A stretch of DNA of 64,000 bases from JADGHX01 sp037200125 (GCA_037200125.1 JBBCGS010000001.1:1-64000); one strand, 5' to 3'. Shown: positions 24,973-34,912, numbered from the stretch's first letter. Numbers and translations: made by a program. The notes: generated by a model from the sequence alone, not told the origin.

Positions 24973-27057
24973 TCAGAACTGGTAACGAACGCCAAACCGC
25001 AGTGTGCGCGGCTCCTCGGCGCGGCTCATGCGGCAGTTGTTGCTGGCGCCGCACGAGTCGGGCGCGCCCACCGGATCGACACCGGGGGCGTAGGCTTCGT
25101 ACCAATAGACGATGTCCTTGCCGTCGTCGTTGAACACATTGAGCAGCTCCGCGTAGACGGTGTAGTGATCCGTCTTCCATGCGCCACGCAGGTTGACCAC
25201 GGCCTCGCCGGTCGCGCGCTGGCTGTTGTCATCGACGAGCGGATAGGGCCCGAGATAGCGCACGCGAACGCTCGCTTCCCAGCTCTTCTCCACCGCCGAG
25301 ATCCCAAGCTCGCCGGCGCTTTCAATCGCGCCCTCGAGGTACGTGTGCCCCGGTTCGTCTCCAGCAAGCGGCACGCTGCGTGCGTGACTGCCGGTCCACA
25401 CCGCGTCGATCGCGAGCCACGACATCGGGCGCCAGAAGCTCACGATCTCATAGCCGCGCCGCTTGCTCGGATTGGAAGGCTCGGCGGCATTGGCATCGCC
25501 CGAGAACTTGAGCTCGCTCGCAAGATCCAGCCACCAGTACGTCGTGGTGACCGAGAAGTTGCCTTGCTGGAAGCGCGCGCCCACTTCCTTTCCCTTGCCG
25601 CGCACGAGGCCCGGCACCAGCGGCGTTTCATCGTCGAGCTTGATCACGACACCGCGGCCGTCGTTCGAGTGAAAGCCGCGGCCCCAGTTGGCGTACAGCT
25701 CGACGTTGCCATTGATCGCATACGCGGCGCCGAGCTTCGGCGAGAAGATGTTGTCGGACTTGCCGCCGTGGTCGGCGCTGATCTTCGACTTCACGTCGAA
25801 ATCGTAGAAATCCGCACGCGCGCCGCCGAGCAGGCGCAGGTTGTCGATCGGGCTCCACGTCGCTTCGAGGTACGGTGAGACCGAGCTTTCCCGCACGGCG
25901 TACTTGGTCACATCCGATTCGAACTCACCCTCGAGCGTGTGCTGCAGGCCGACGCGTCCGATGTCGTCATAGCGGCCTTCCGCGCCCGCGTTCAGCGTGA
26001 ACTTCGAGTCTTCGATCACCTTGCGCTCGAAGCGCCCGCCGAACACGTTGCGGCGATCGAGCTGGTTGATCTGCTGCGAGTACGTCGAGTCCGACAGCAT
26101 GTGCCAGTCGTAGTACTGGGCGTAGAGCGAGGCGTGCCACTTGTCCGCCTTCAGGCCGGCGCTGGCGACATAGCGCCAGGTCTCGCCAATGGCGCTGGTG
26201 TCGAGCGCGCAGAACGCGTCGGCGCAGGCGGGCGTGCCGATCTCGCGCTCCGGGATCTGCTCGGTCGGATGCCACTTGCCGTGGTAGCCGGCGAGGGTCA
26301 ACTGGAGCGCGCCAAGCGAAGTGTCGCGCGCGTACTTGCTCCAGAAGGATTCGTGCTCGAGATTTTCCGGAAGCTGCCACGGACCGTCGTAGGTCTTCCA
26401 CTGGCCCATGAAGGTGAGGTCGCCGCCGGCAAGATCGGTGGTGGCGCCGCCCGCGACGCGCTTCCAGCCGTACTGACCGCCTTCGAGTGCGATGAACGGC
26501 TCGTTCAGTTTTTCCACCGTCGTCATGAACGACGCGCCGGCGAGCGAGAAGTCGCCGACGTCCGCGCGATACGGGCCTTTGCGGTAGTCGACGCGCTCCA
26601 CCACTTCGGGGATCAGCCCGTTCAGGTCGAGGTAACCCTGGCCGTGGCCGTGCGTGCGCAGGTTCATCGGCACGTCGTCGATGTAGGTGGTGAAGTCGGT
26701 GCCGTGGTCCAGGTTGAAGCCGCGCAGAAAGTATTGGTTCGCCTTGCCGCTGCCGGAGTGCTGGGCGGCAATGAGGCCCGGGACGACTTCGAGCAACTCG
26801 GCCACACGGAGCAGCGGGCGCACCGAGAGGTCCGCGCCGCCGACGGCGCCTTCACTGGAGGCGGCCGCCTTGCCGATGAGGTTCTCGCCGCGCGCGAAGA
26901 TGACCACCTCCTGCAGCGGAGCGTCCTTCGAAGCGTCGGCCGCTTCGGGCGGCTGCGCGGCAAAGCCGGCGGCGGGGATCAGCGCGAGCGCAAGGCTGAG
27001 CGGTGCGAAGCGGCGTTGTGAAAATCGGACAGCGGAGGCGACAGCGGGCGAGGGCAT
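24973..27057 (-). CDS. TonB-dependent receptor downstream of czcCBA
   Basis: A receptor of 694 residues if it starts at ATG 27057, which has GGAG six bases upstream; ATG 27069 and TTG 27075 are in frame but poorly placed. Signal peptide (LSLALALIPAAGFAA), TonB-box-like LQEVVIFARGEN, plug (LLRVAELLEVVPGLIAAQHSGSG, RGFNLDHGTDFTTYIDDVP) and barrel ending LRFGVRYQF. The plug motif RGFNLDHGTD is shared by receptors found beside heavy-metal efflux genes. It follows czcA on the same strand after 136 nt containing two hairpins, so it may be transcribed separately. The role could be metal or metallophore uptake, but this is inference. Confidence 0.9.
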   Translation of the reverse strand: MPSPAVASAVRFSQRRFAPLSLALALIPAAGFAAQPPEAADASKDAPLQEVVIFARGENLIGKAAASSEGAVGGADLSVRPLLRVAELLEVVPGLIAAQHSGSGKANQYFLRGFNLDHGTDFTTYIDDVPMNLRTHGHGQGYLDLNGLIPEVVERVDYRKGPYRADVGDFSLAGASFMTTVEKLNEPFIALEGGQYGWKRVAGGATTDLAGGDLTFMGQWKTYDGPWQLPENLEHESFWSKYARDTSLGALQLTLAGYHGKWHPTEQIPEREIGTPACADAFCALDTSAIGETWRYVASAGLKADKWHASLYAQYYDWHMLSDSTYSQQINQLDRRNVFGGRFERKVIEDSKFTLNAGAEGRYDDIGRVGLQHTLEGEFESDVTKYAVRESSVSPYLEATWSPIDNLRLLGGARADFYDFDVKSKISADHGGKSDNIFSPKLGAAYAINGNVELYANWGRGFHSNDGRGVVIKLDDETPLVPGLVRGKGKEVGARFQQGNFSVTTTYWWLDLASELKFSGDANAAEPSNPSKRRGYEIVSFWRPMSWLAIDAVWTGSHARSVPLAGDEPGHTYLEGAIESAGELGISAVEKSWEASVRVRYLGPYPLVDDNSQRATGEAVVNLRGAWKTDHYTVYAELLNVFNDDGKDIVYWYEAYAPGVDPVGAPDSCGASNNCRMSRAEEPRTLRFGVRYQF

Positions 27058-27120
27058 CAGCCACTCCATGGGCAAACCAGTTTTTTTGTAATCGGGATGT
27101 AAGACCGGTGCCGGCCGGCA

Positions 27121-27165
27121 CCGGGCGGCTGCAAGCCTGCCCGGATGAGCGGGGCTTGTCCCCGC
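27121..27165. terminator. two consecutive hairpins between czcA and the TonB receptor
   Basis: CCGGGC-GGCT...AGCC-GCCCGG (27121-27144, one bulge) and GCGGGG-CTTGT-CCCCGC (27149-27165) stand in tandem downstream of the czcA stop on the minus strand. They look like a double terminator or attenuator limiting read-through into the receptor gene. Confidence 0.55.
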
Positions 27166-27193
27166 GGAACTGTTGCCTTACGGAGCCGGAACG

Positions 27194-30100
27194 TTAACGA
27201 ACGTGATCCGGCGCGAAATCAGCGGCGTGTGCGCGCGGCTGAGCGGCCGCCCGCGTGCGGAATGCCATGCGATAGAGGCCCGGCAGCACCACGAGAGTGA
27301 GTGCCGTGGAAGATAGGATGCCACCGATCACCACCGTGGCGAGCGGCCGCTGGACCTCCGCGCCTGTGCCGCTATTCAGTGCCATTGGCAGGAAACCGAG
27401 CGCGGCGACAAGTGCCACCATCAGGATCGGCCGCAGCCGCGTCATCGCGCCGTCGTGGATCGCCTCGTCGATGCCGGCGCCACTCGCCAGGCGGTCGCGG
27501 AAAGCCGAGACCATGACGACTCCGGTGAGCACGGCGACGCCAGACAGGGTGATGAACCCCACGCCGGCCGTGATCGAGAGCGGCAGGCCGCGCAGCCAGA
27601 GCGCGATGACCCCGCCCGTCAGCGCCAGCGGCACGCCACTGAAGACGAGCAGCGCGTCTTTCGCCGAGCCGAAGGTGACGAACAGCAGGACGAAAATCGC
27701 GGCTAGCGTAATCGGCACGAGTGCGCCCAGACGCTGGGAGGCGGACGCCAACTGCTCGAACGTGCCGCCGTAAGCGAGCCAGTACCCTGGCGGAAGCTTC
27801 ACGTTCCGTTCGATCCGCGCGCGGGCGTCGGCGACGAAGCTGCCGAGGTCGCGTTCGCGGACGTTCGACGACACGACGAGACGGCGTTTGCCGTTCTCGC
27901 GGCTGATCTGGTTCGGCCCGGGGGCGAGCTTCAGCGCGGCGACTTCGCCGAGCGGCACGAAGCCTCCCGCCTTCAACGGAACGGGCAGGCGCTCGAGCGC
28001 GCCGAGATCGCTGCGCAGATGCTCGGGCAGGCGCACGACGACGTCGAAGCGTCGGTCGCCTTCGAAGACCTGGCCCGCTTCCTCGCCGCCCGTCGCGGCG
28101 GCGAGCACTTCCTGCACGTCGGCGACGTTGAGGCCGTAGCGATAGAGTGCGGACCGGTCGGGCTCGATGGAGAGCACCGGCAGGCCATCGACCTGCTCGA
28201 CTTTCACACCATCGGCGCCGGGCACGGCGTTGAGCACGGCCGCGATCTCGTTGCCGGAACGCAGGAGTTGATCGAGGTCGTCGCCATACACCTTGATGCC
28301 GAGGTCGGAACGCACGCCGGAGATCAGTTCGTTGAAGCGAAGCTGGATGGGCTGGCTGATCTCGAACGCGTTGCCGGGCAGATTCTCGAGCCGCTGCTCG
28401 ATTTCCTCCACGAGCCGCGCCTTGGTCTTGTTCGGGTCCGGCCATTCTTTCGGGTTCTTCAGCATCACGAAGCCGTCGGAGATGCTTGGCGGCATCGGGT
28501 CCGTGGCGACCTCGGCGGTGCCGAGGCGCGAGAAGTACGTGCGGACTTCCGGCACGTCCTTCAACGCGCGCTCGAGCTGGAACTGCATTTCGAGCGACTG
28601 CGTGAGGCTCGTGCCGGGGATGCGCAGCGCCTGCACGGCGAGGTCGCCTTCGTCGAGGCTCGGGATGAACTCGGAACCGAGGCGCGTGGCCATCCAGCCG
28701 CACAGGACGACGAGCGCGGCCGCGCCGGCGATCACGGCGAAGCGGAAGCGCAGTGCCGCCGCGAGCACGGGCGTGTAGACGCTGCGCGCTCCACGCACGA
28801 TCGCGTTTTCCTTCTCCTCGATCTTTCCCGTCAGGAACAGCGCGACCGCCGCGGGCACGAACGTGAGGGACAGTACGAGAGCGGCCAGCAGCGCGATGAT
28901 CACGGTGAGCGCCATCGGCTGGAACATCTTTCCTTCGACGCCCGTGAGCGCGAGGATCGGCAGGTTCACGAGCAGCACGACGAGCACGCTCACGAGGCTC
29001 GGCGTGAAGACCTCGCGAGTCGCCGTGAATACCGTGCGGAATCGCTCTTCGCGATCGAGCAGCCGACCCGCTTCGTGCTGCTTCATGCCGAGCCGCAGGA
29101 TGCAGTTTTCCACGATGATCACGGCGCCATCGACGATGAGGCCGAAGTCGAGCGCGCCGAGGCTCATGAGGTTTGCGCTTACCCGTGTCTCGACCATGCC
29201 GGTGATCAGCATGAGCATCGAGAGCGGAATCACGAGCGCCGTGAGCAGTGCCGCGCGGACGTTGCCAAGCATGAGCAGCAGCACGCCGACAACCAGGAGC
29301 GCGCCTTCGAGCAGGTTCTTCTGCACGGTGCCGACGGTTTTGTCGACGAGCGTGGTGCGATCGTAAACCGGCTCTGCGGTGACTCCCTGCGGAAGAGATC
29401 GGTTGACCTCGGTGAGCTTCGCGGCCACCGCCTTCGACACCGTGCGGCTGTTCTCGCCCATCAGCATCACGGCGGTGCCGAGCACGGTTTCGACGCCGTC
29501 ACGCGACGCCGCGCCGGTGCGCAACTGCTTGCCGAAGCCGACGTCCGCGAGGTCGCGTACCGTGACGGGCACGCCCGCGCGATGAGCGACGATGACCTGC
29601 TCGATGCCGGGGATATCGGCGATCTGCCCTGGCGAGCGGATGAGGTACTGCTCGCCGTTGCGTTCGATGTATCCCGCGCCGACGCTGCCGTTGTTGGCCT
29701 TGAGCGCGGTGACCACGTCTTCGAAGGTGAGGCCGTAGGCCAGCAGCCGTGCGGGATCGGGCGTGACGTGAAACTGGCGCTCGTAGCCGCCAATCGTGTT
29801 GACCTCGGTGACGCCGGGGACTTGCCGAAGTTGCGGGCGGATTACCCAGTCCTGCAGTGTTCGCAACGCCGTTGCGTCGTAGGGCTCGCCGTTCGGCTGG
29901 CGCGCGCGCTCAGCGGCGTGCACGGTGTACTGGAAGATTTCGCCGAGGCCACTCGCGATCGGGCCCATCTCGGGCGCCGCTCCCTGTGGCAACTGGCTTC
30001 TCGCCTGTTGCAGGCGTTCGTTGACCAGATTGCGCGCGAAGTAGATGTCGGTACCGTCATGGAAGATGACGGTGACCTGAGAGAGGCCATAGCGCGATAG

Positions 30101-30352
30101 CGAGCGCGTGTACTCGACTTTCGGAAGCCCTGCGATCGCCGTTTCGACGAGGGTTGTGATTCGCTGCTCGACTTCGAGCGGCGAATAGCCGGGCGCCTGC
30201 GTGTTGATCTGCACCTGGACGTTGGTGATGTCCGGAACGGCGTCTATGGGCAGGCGCTGATAACTCCAGATGCCTGTTGCCGCGACGATGAGCACGCCCA
30301 GCATCACGATCCAGCGGCGCGCGATTGAGAAGCGAAGGAGTGCGTCGATCAT
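27194..30352 (-). CDS. czcA: heavy-metal RND efflux permease, CzcA type
   Basis: A 1052-residue trimeric inner-membrane pump that exports divalent metal ions through CzcB and CzcC using the proton gradient. The family start MIDALLRFSIARRWIVMLGVL is present. The fourth transmembrane segment reads LDFGLIVDGAVIIVEN, the D-F-G-x3-D-G-A-x3-V-E-N signature associated with Co/Zn/Cd (HME1) pumps rather than Cu/Ag pumps. Other marks are FEDVVTALKANN, IPGIEQVIV, SAFRDRLASG and twelve membrane segments in two sets of six. It ends about 27 residues after the last helix. Gene order is C-B-A with 12 nt to czcB, so this is an operon. Confidence 0.95.
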   Translation of the reverse strand: MIDALLRFSIARRWIVMLGVLIVAATGIWSYQRLPIDAVPDITNVQVQINTQAPGYSPLEVEQRITTLVETAIAGLPKVEYTRSLSRYGLSQVTVIFHDGTDIYFARNLVNERLQQARSQLPQGAAPEMGPIASGLGEIFQYTVHAAERARQPNGEPYDATALRTLQDWVIRPQLRQVPGVTEVNTIGGYERQFHVTPDPARLLAYGLTFEDVVTALKANNGSVGAGYIERNGEQYLIRSPGQIADIPGIEQVIVAHRAGVPVTVRDLADVGFGKQLRTGAASRDGVETVLGTAVMLMGENSRTVSKAVAAKLTEVNRSLPQGVTAEPVYDRTTLVDKTVGTVQKNLLEGALLVVGVLLLMLGNVRAALLTALVIPLSMLMLITGMVETRVSANLMSLGALDFGLIVDGAVIIVENCILRLGMKQHEAGRLLDREERFRTVFTATREVFTPSLVSVLVVLLVNLPILALTGVEGKMFQPMALTVIIALLAALVLSLTFVPAAVALFLTGKIEEKENAIVRGARSVYTPVLAAALRFRFAVIAGAAALVVLCGWMATRLGSEFIPSLDEGDLAVQALRIPGTSLTQSLEMQFQLERALKDVPEVRTYFSRLGTAEVATDPMPPSISDGFVMLKNPKEWPDPNKTKARLVEEIEQRLENLPGNAFEISQPIQLRFNELISGVRSDLGIKVYGDDLDQLLRSGNEIAAVLNAVPGADGVKVEQVDGLPVLSIEPDRSALYRYGLNVADVQEVLAAATGGEEAGQVFEGDRRFDVVVRLPEHLRSDLGALERLPVPLKAGGFVPLGEVAALKLAPGPNQISRENGKRRLVVSSNVRERDLGSFVADARARIERNVKLPPGYWLAYGGTFEQLASASQRLGALVPITLAAIFVLLFVTFGSAKDALLVFSGVPLALTGGVIALWLRGLPLSITAGVGFITLSGVAVLTGVVMVSAFRDRLASGAGIDEAIHDGAMTRLRPILMVALVAALGFLPMALNSGTGAEVQRPLATVVIGGILSSTALTLVVLPGLYRMAFRTRAAAQPRAHAADFAPDHVR

Positions 30353-30364
30353 GATGGCGCGCTT

Positions 30365-31435
30365 TCAGTGCTCATGCTCGGCTTCACCCTTGCCCAGCTC
30401 GGCTTTGAGAATGAAACTGTTCTTCGTCGCATAGGTGTCGCCGGCGATGAGGCCCGCCAGCACCTCGGTGGACTCGCCATCGCTGCGGCCGAGTTGCACC
30501 GGGCGAGGCGCGAAGTCCTGGCCGTCCTGAACGAAGACGACGTTGCGTGTTTCGAGTGTCTGCAGCGCCGTGCTGGAGATCGCGAGCGGGACGGCGGCTG
30601 TGCCGACGGTCAGATCGGCGTTCACGTAGAGACCCGGAGCCCACTTGCGGTCCGCGTTGTCGAGCAGCACCCGTGCGGTGAGCGTTTGATTCGCGCTCGT
30701 GCCGAAGGGCGCAACGTAGACGACCTTTCCCTCCGCGCTGAGATTCGCGTCGGTGCTCCGCACGCGGACGATCTGGCCGGTTTTCACCTTCGGCAGGTCG
30801 CGGGGGAAGAGAGACAATTCGACCCATACGCTCGACAGGTCCGCGACGGTGAAGAGCGAGCGGTCGCCAGTTTGCTCGCCGGGGTTCGCGTGCCTTGCGG
30901 TGACGACGCCAGCCAGTGGCGCGGTGACGTTGTAGGTCTGCAGGCTCTCGTTGCTTTCGACTGTTGCGAGCACTTCGCCTTGTTTTACCGAGTCGCCGAT
31001 GCGCTTCGCGACGGCGGTGATGACGCCGGGAAAGCGGGCGCCGACTTCGCGCATGCGTTCCGCGTTCGGCGCGATCACGCCGTAGAGCGGCACGCTCGTG
31101 CGGATTTCCGCTGGCCCGGCTTGCGCAAGGCCGATGCCGGCGGCTTCGATTTGCCGGTCGGAGAGTTTGACGTGGCCGCCGTGGGGGGTGTCGTGCGCTT
31201 CCGCATCGCCATGCCCGCCGCCGCCGGTCTGTTCGTCGTGCTCACCGTGTTGGCTATGTTCGCCGCGCCCCTGGGCAACGGGCTCGCCGCTGTTGGCGCC
31301 GTGCTGATCGGGACCCGGTTGCGTGGCCTCCGTCCCGGCGGTGGATCGTTTGCCGGACTCCGCACGATCGCTGCTGTCGCAGCCGGTGAACAGGAGTGCC
31401 AGCGTGGTGGTCACGGCGAAAAGTGTGTTCTTCAT
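30365..31435 (-). CDS. czcB: RND efflux periplasmic adaptor, CzcB type
   Basis: A 356-residue membrane-fusion lipoprotein linking CzcA to CzcC. The signal ends in the lipobox LLFTGC. A His/Gly/Asp-rich segment of about 45 residues (about 46-92, with HGEHDEQ and HGGH clusters) comes before the hairpin/lipoyl region (SVKQGEVLATVESNESLQTYNVTAPLAGVV), and such segments bind metal in CzcB relatives. Barrel and membrane-proximal domains follow, with a final GEAEHEH. It ends 12 nt before czcA and starts 7 nt after czcC. Confidence 0.93.
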   Translation of the reverse strand: MKNTLFAVTTTLALLFTGCDSSDRAESGKRSTAGTEATQPGPDQHGANSGEPVAQGRGEHSQHGEHDEQTGGGGHGDAEAHDTPHGGHVKLSDRQIEAAGIGLAQAGPAEIRTSVPLYGVIAPNAERMREVGARFPGVITAVAKRIGDSVKQGEVLATVESNESLQTYNVTAPLAGVVTARHANPGEQTGDRSLFTVADLSSVWVELSLFPRDLPKVKTGQIVRVRSTDANLSAEGKVVYVAPFGTSANQTLTARVLLDNADRKWAPGLYVNADLTVGTAAVPLAISSTALQTLETRNVVFVQDGQDFAPRPVQLGRSDGESTEVLAGLIAGDTYATKNSFILKAELGKGEAEHEH

Positions 31436-31442
31436 GGCTGTC

Positions 31443-32879
31443 TCATTCGGAAGCGGCGAGCGGCTCGCCGGTGAGGCGTTCGATCTCCGCTAGCGCGCGA
31501 TGCGCGTCAGCGGCGGCGTCGATCGCGGCGGCACGAATATCGAGGACGTCCTGCTGCGTGGTGGCCAGCTCCAGGTAGGAGAAACGGCCGCGGTCGTAGC
31601 CGAACTGTGTTTGCTCGAGTGCGCGTTGTGCTTGCGTGAGCGCGTCCGTGCGTAGCGTCTGCATACGATTGCGGGAGGTCAGCAGTTCCTGATAAAGCCC
31701 GTACAGCGTGGCGCGAGCACGCAGGAATGCGGCTCGGCGTGCGACGTCGTTCTGCGCGAGGCGCACTTCGGCTTCGCGTACGTTGCCTTGATTACGATCG
31801 AAGATCTGGAGTGGCATCGAGAAGCCCGCGACGAGCGCGGTGTCGTTCGAGACGTTGAGCCGGCGGATGCCGGCCGCGAACGTGAGATTCGGGCGCGCCT
31901 GCGCGCGCGCGAGCCGCAACTCCGCGTCGCGCAGTCGACCTTCCGAGGCGAAGCGGACGAAATCCGGGTTGCGCTCGAGGCGTGCGACAAGGTTCTCGAA
32001 CGCCTCGATGGGCTCTATTGCGAAGAGGTCCGCGGAAACCCCGTCGAATGACGGCTCCGTGCCGCCCCATACCGCCGCTAGCGCGAGGCGGGCACTGCGC
32101 AGCTCACTTTGCGCTTGCCGCTCTTCGATGTTTGCGCGGATCAGCGCAATGTTCGCGCGGCTGCGCTCGGCTTCCGGCGAGCGCGCCGCCTGCACGCGCG
32201 CCGAGATGGCGTCGGCGGTTCGCTGTGCGATCTCGCGCGTGTTGATGGCGAGATTCACGTGCTCCTGCGCGGCAGCGAGGTCGATGTAACGCTGGGTCAC
32301 GGTCGCCAGCACATCCAGCTGCTGCGCCTGGCGTGCGACGATTACGAAATCGTGGCTGCTCGTCGCCGCGCTCTCGCGGAGTGCGCGCTTGTTACCCAGC
32401 TCGATAACCTGGCTCAGGCGGAGCGTCGTTTCGAGTGAGTGAGCGCTGCGCGTTTCACCGCTGCCGGCGAAGTTCTCCAGCTCAACGGCAAGCTCGGGAT
32501 TCAGCCGCAGTCGTGCCTGCTCGATGCGCGCGTCCGCGGCCTTGATGTCGTATGCGCTCGCCGCGAGATCGGGATTGCCTCGCAGCGCTGCGCGGATGGC
32601 CGCGGCGAGCGTGAGCGAACCCGTCGGCTCAATAGCGGTCAACGCGTTGCGGTCCGCCGCACCGCCGGCAGCCGCCACCCCGCCACGAACCGCCGGCACG
32701 CCCGGAGCTCTCGGCTCGCGCGGCGCGGACGACTCGGTCGGGACCTTCGGGCCGCCCGGAGCCGCCGTTTCGCGCGAGTCGTTTGTTTGCGCGCCCGCCG
32801 TCGTGGCAAGCGCGCCCGTCGCGACCCACGCAAATAGCCGAATGCGCGCCCACGCCGGGCGCGACGAAAACCACCACAT
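31443..32879 (-). CDS. czcC: outer-membrane efflux factor, CzcC type
   Basis: A 478-residue TolC-like outer-membrane channel. The ATG at 32879 is preferred because GGAGG lies five bases before it; the frame continues to a TTG at 32897. A signal peptide (LFAWVATGALATTAGA) is followed by a low-complexity Pro/Gly/Ala stretch (about residues 38-70) and two outer-membrane-efflux repeats with long helices (SLTLAAAIRAALRGNPDLAASAYDI; ALEQTQFGYDRGRFSYLELATTQQDVLD). It is the first structural gene of the C-B-A metal-efflux set. Confidence 0.92.
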   Translation of the reverse strand: MWWFSSRPAWARIRLFAWVATGALATTAGAQTNDSRETAAPGGPKVPTESSAPREPRAPGVPAVRGGVAAAGGAADRNALTAIEPTGSLTLAAAIRAALRGNPDLAASAYDIKAADARIEQARLRLNPELAVELENFAGSGETRSAHSLETTLRLSQVIELGNKRALRESAATSSHDFVIVARQAQQLDVLATVTQRYIDLAAAQEHVNLAINTREIAQRTADAISARVQAARSPEAERSRANIALIRANIEERQAQSELRSARLALAAVWGGTEPSFDGVSADLFAIEPIEAFENLVARLERNPDFVRFASEGRLRDAELRLARAQARPNLTFAAGIRRLNVSNDTALVAGFSMPLQIFDRNQGNVREAEVRLAQNDVARRAAFLRARATLYGLYQELLTSRNRMQTLRTDALTQAQRALEQTQFGYDRGRFSYLELATTQQDVLDIRAAAIDAAADAHRALAEIERLTGEPLAASE

Positions 32880-32954
32880 GAAAGCCTCCGCAGCCAACCG
32901 CTCGCGCGCGCAAAAGCGCGGGCAAGCTCAACGATCACCGAAGCGGCAGAAGGC

Positions 32955-33341
32955 TCAGACGGGAGGTGCGCGTAAGGGAGGCAAGATGCGCGCGAGGCGA
33001 AGCGGAATCGGCGGCGCCACGTCGCGATCGAAGGCGGGAATCGGCGCCGCCACCGGCATCCGGATGACGAGTACCGCGGCCGTGACGGCCGTGGGCAGAT
33101 TGAGCGGGCTGTCCTGTTTCTTGGCGAGCGCAACGCCCTGCAGGCTCACGTCCTTGTCGTTGTGCGCGCCCTCGACGGCCGGATCGTCATGCGCCGAGCC
33201 ATCCTCGATCGCATGGAACGTCGCCGGCGGTTCGCTGCCATCGAAACACAGGTGCAGGTGCGCTCCGCTGACCGGCATGACCATGACGGCCAGCGAGATC
33301 AGCGCGATCCAGACTCGGAGGAGTGGGCGGTAGCGGAGCAT
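32955..33341 (-). CDS. small exported CzcI-like protein
   Basis: A 128-residue protein translated from ATG 33341 inside a longer open frame. It has an N-terminal hydrophobic segment (LRVWIALISLAVMVMPVSG), then GAHLHLCFDGSEPPATFH and an acidic-His patch (DGSAHDDPAVEGAHNDKD), a second hydrophobic stretch and a Pro-rich tail. Size, His content and place just before czcC match CzcI-like regulators or periplasmic metal binders of Czc systems, although the sequence is too variable to be sure. The gap to czcC is 75 nt. Confidence 0.65.
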   Translation of the reverse strand: MLRYRPLLRVWIALISLAVMVMPVSGAHLHLCFDGSEPPATFHAIEDGSAHDDPAVEGAHNDKDVSLQGVALAKKQDSPLNLPTAVTAAVLVIRMPVAAPIPAFDRDVAPPIPLRLARILPPLRAPPV

Positions 33342-33421
33342 GCCCGGGCAGTATCGCCTCAACGTAGCGGCGCGTTCAACCGGCAACGTCCGGCGGACTG
33401 TGAAACGGTCGTTGTTTCGCG

Positions 33422-34909
33422 TCAGCGACCGGATTTCGCGAGTGTCGGGTCGAGCTTGACCGCACGAGCCCGGTCCTGCGCCGACAGGTCCCGCTTGCCG
33501 AGCTGTGCGTACGCGAGGCTGCGGTTGAAGAGTGCCACGGCGTGGTTGGGGTTGAGGCGAATCGCCTCGCTGTAGTCCTGTACCGCGGAATCGAGCTCCC
33601 GCAGGTCCAGATGGACGTTGCCGCGCTTGAACCAGGCCGCGGCGTCGTTCGGGGTCAGCTCGATCACTCGCGAATAATCTTCGAGGCTCGGCGTGTATCG
33701 CTTGCGCGCGAGATGAAGGCCGCCGCGGTTGAAGTACGCGGCCGCGTATTCGGGATTGAGCTTGATCGCCCGATCGTAGTCGCTGAGCGCGCGATCCGGC
33801 GCTTTCAACTTCTCGTACGCGGAGGCTCGATTGAACCACGCCTCCGCGAAGCCCGGCATCAGCTCGGTGGCGCGCGTGAAGTCTGTGATCGCGCGCTCAT
33901 AGTTCCGCTGAATGACATACGCGACGCCGCGATTGTTGAGCGCGCCGGCATTGGCCGGCTCGTTTTCGATGGCCTGGCCGAGGTCCTTGATGGCCTCGTC
34001 GACGTCGCCCTTTGCCATCAGCAGTCGGGCACGACTCTCGAGCGCCGGAGAGCGTGGATCGAGGCGGATGGCTTCGCGATAGTCCGATAGCGCGCGGTCC
34101 GTCTGTCCACGCGATTCGAGCGCGCGCCCGCGCGCCGCATACGCGGCGGCGAAATCGGGGCGCATTCGCAGCGCCTCGTCGAAGTCCCTCAGCGCCTTGT
34201 CGGTGTCGCCTTTCTTCAGCAGGGCGGCGGCCCGGTTGTAGAACTGATCCGACTTGTAGGGATCGAGCTGAATCGCCTTGTCGAAGTCCTGGATCGCGGG
34301 ATCGAGCTTTTCTTGCGCGAGCAGGAGGCCGCCGCGATTGCTGTAGGCCGCCGCCCGCTTCGGATCGACCTCGATGGCTTTGCCGTAGTCCGCGATCGCG
34401 GCGTCCTGGTTGCCAAGGTCCTTGTGCGCGTTGCCGCGGTTGATGAAGAACTCCGGATACGTCGCTTTCAGGCGGATCGCGCGGTCGTAATCTTCCAGCG
34501 CCAGCCGGTTGTCGCCATTGCCCGCGCGGAAGTTGCCGCGCTCGAAGTAGGGGATGGCGTAGCGATCGTCGGCCTTGATCGCAAGGTCCAGGTCGCGCGC
34601 GGCGTCTTCGTTCCGGTGCGCCGAGCGCGCGGCCCGCGCGCGGTGGATGTACATGTTCGCGAGGTCGTGCCCGCGCAGGCCGGCGTCGTTGATGATCGCG
34701 GAACAGGCGCGGATGCGCTGGTCAGGCGTCTCGTGCTCGTCGGCGCAGATCATCGAGCGCCTCGTCATTCCGTCGGCATCGGAGGGGGAGTACGTGCGGT
34801 CCTGCGCAGGGCAGCCAGCCCATGCGGCAAGCATTCCCAGGAACAGCGTGCCACGAGCGCGCAGCGAGCCCTGCCATCGCTGGTTCACACGCGGGGTCAC
34901 TCCATTCAC
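33422..34909 (-). CDS. tetratricopeptide-repeat protein, probably exported
   Basis: A 495-residue protein made almost entirely of 34-residue TPR units from about residue 85 to 485; at least eleven can be counted by the recurrent F/Y-x-N-R-G...A-I-x-D-Y/F-x-x-A-I-x-L-x-P pattern. The N-terminus has a hydrophobic leader ending GMLAAWAGC, which could be a weak lipoprotein site. A short Cys-containing region (CADEHETPDQRIRACS) precedes the repeats. It starts with GTG two codons downstream of the preceding gene's stop (gap 3 nt). TPR arrays bind proteins or peptides; the partner is unknown. Confidence 0.85.
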   Translation of the reverse strand: MNGVTPRVNQRWQGSLRARGTLFLGMLAAWAGCPAQDRTYSPSDADGMTRRSMICADEHETPDQRIRACSAIINDAGLRGHDLANMYIHRARAARSAHRNEDAARDLDLAIKADDRYAIPYFERGNFRAGNGDNRLALEDYDRAIRLKATYPEFFINRGNAHKDLGNQDAAIADYGKAIEVDPKRAAAYSNRGGLLLAQEKLDPAIQDFDKAIQLDPYKSDQFYNRAAALLKKGDTDKALRDFDEALRMRPDFAAAYAARGRALESRGQTDRALSDYREAIRLDPRSPALESRARLLMAKGDVDEAIKDLGQAIENEPANAGALNNRGVAYVIQRNYERAITDFTRATELMPGFAEAWFNRASAYEKLKAPDRALSDYDRAIKLNPEYAAAYFNRGGLHLARKRYTPSLEDYSRVIELTPNDAAAWFKRGNVHLDLRELDSAVQDYSEAIRLNPNHAVALFNRSLAYAQLGKRDLSAQDRARAVKLDPTLAKSGR

Positions 34910-34912
34910 CTT

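Noticed and set aside
28019..30100. 693-codon open frame on the + strand
   Set aside because: Antisense to czcA, Arg/His/Glu-rich, no recognisable motif or ribosome-binding site.
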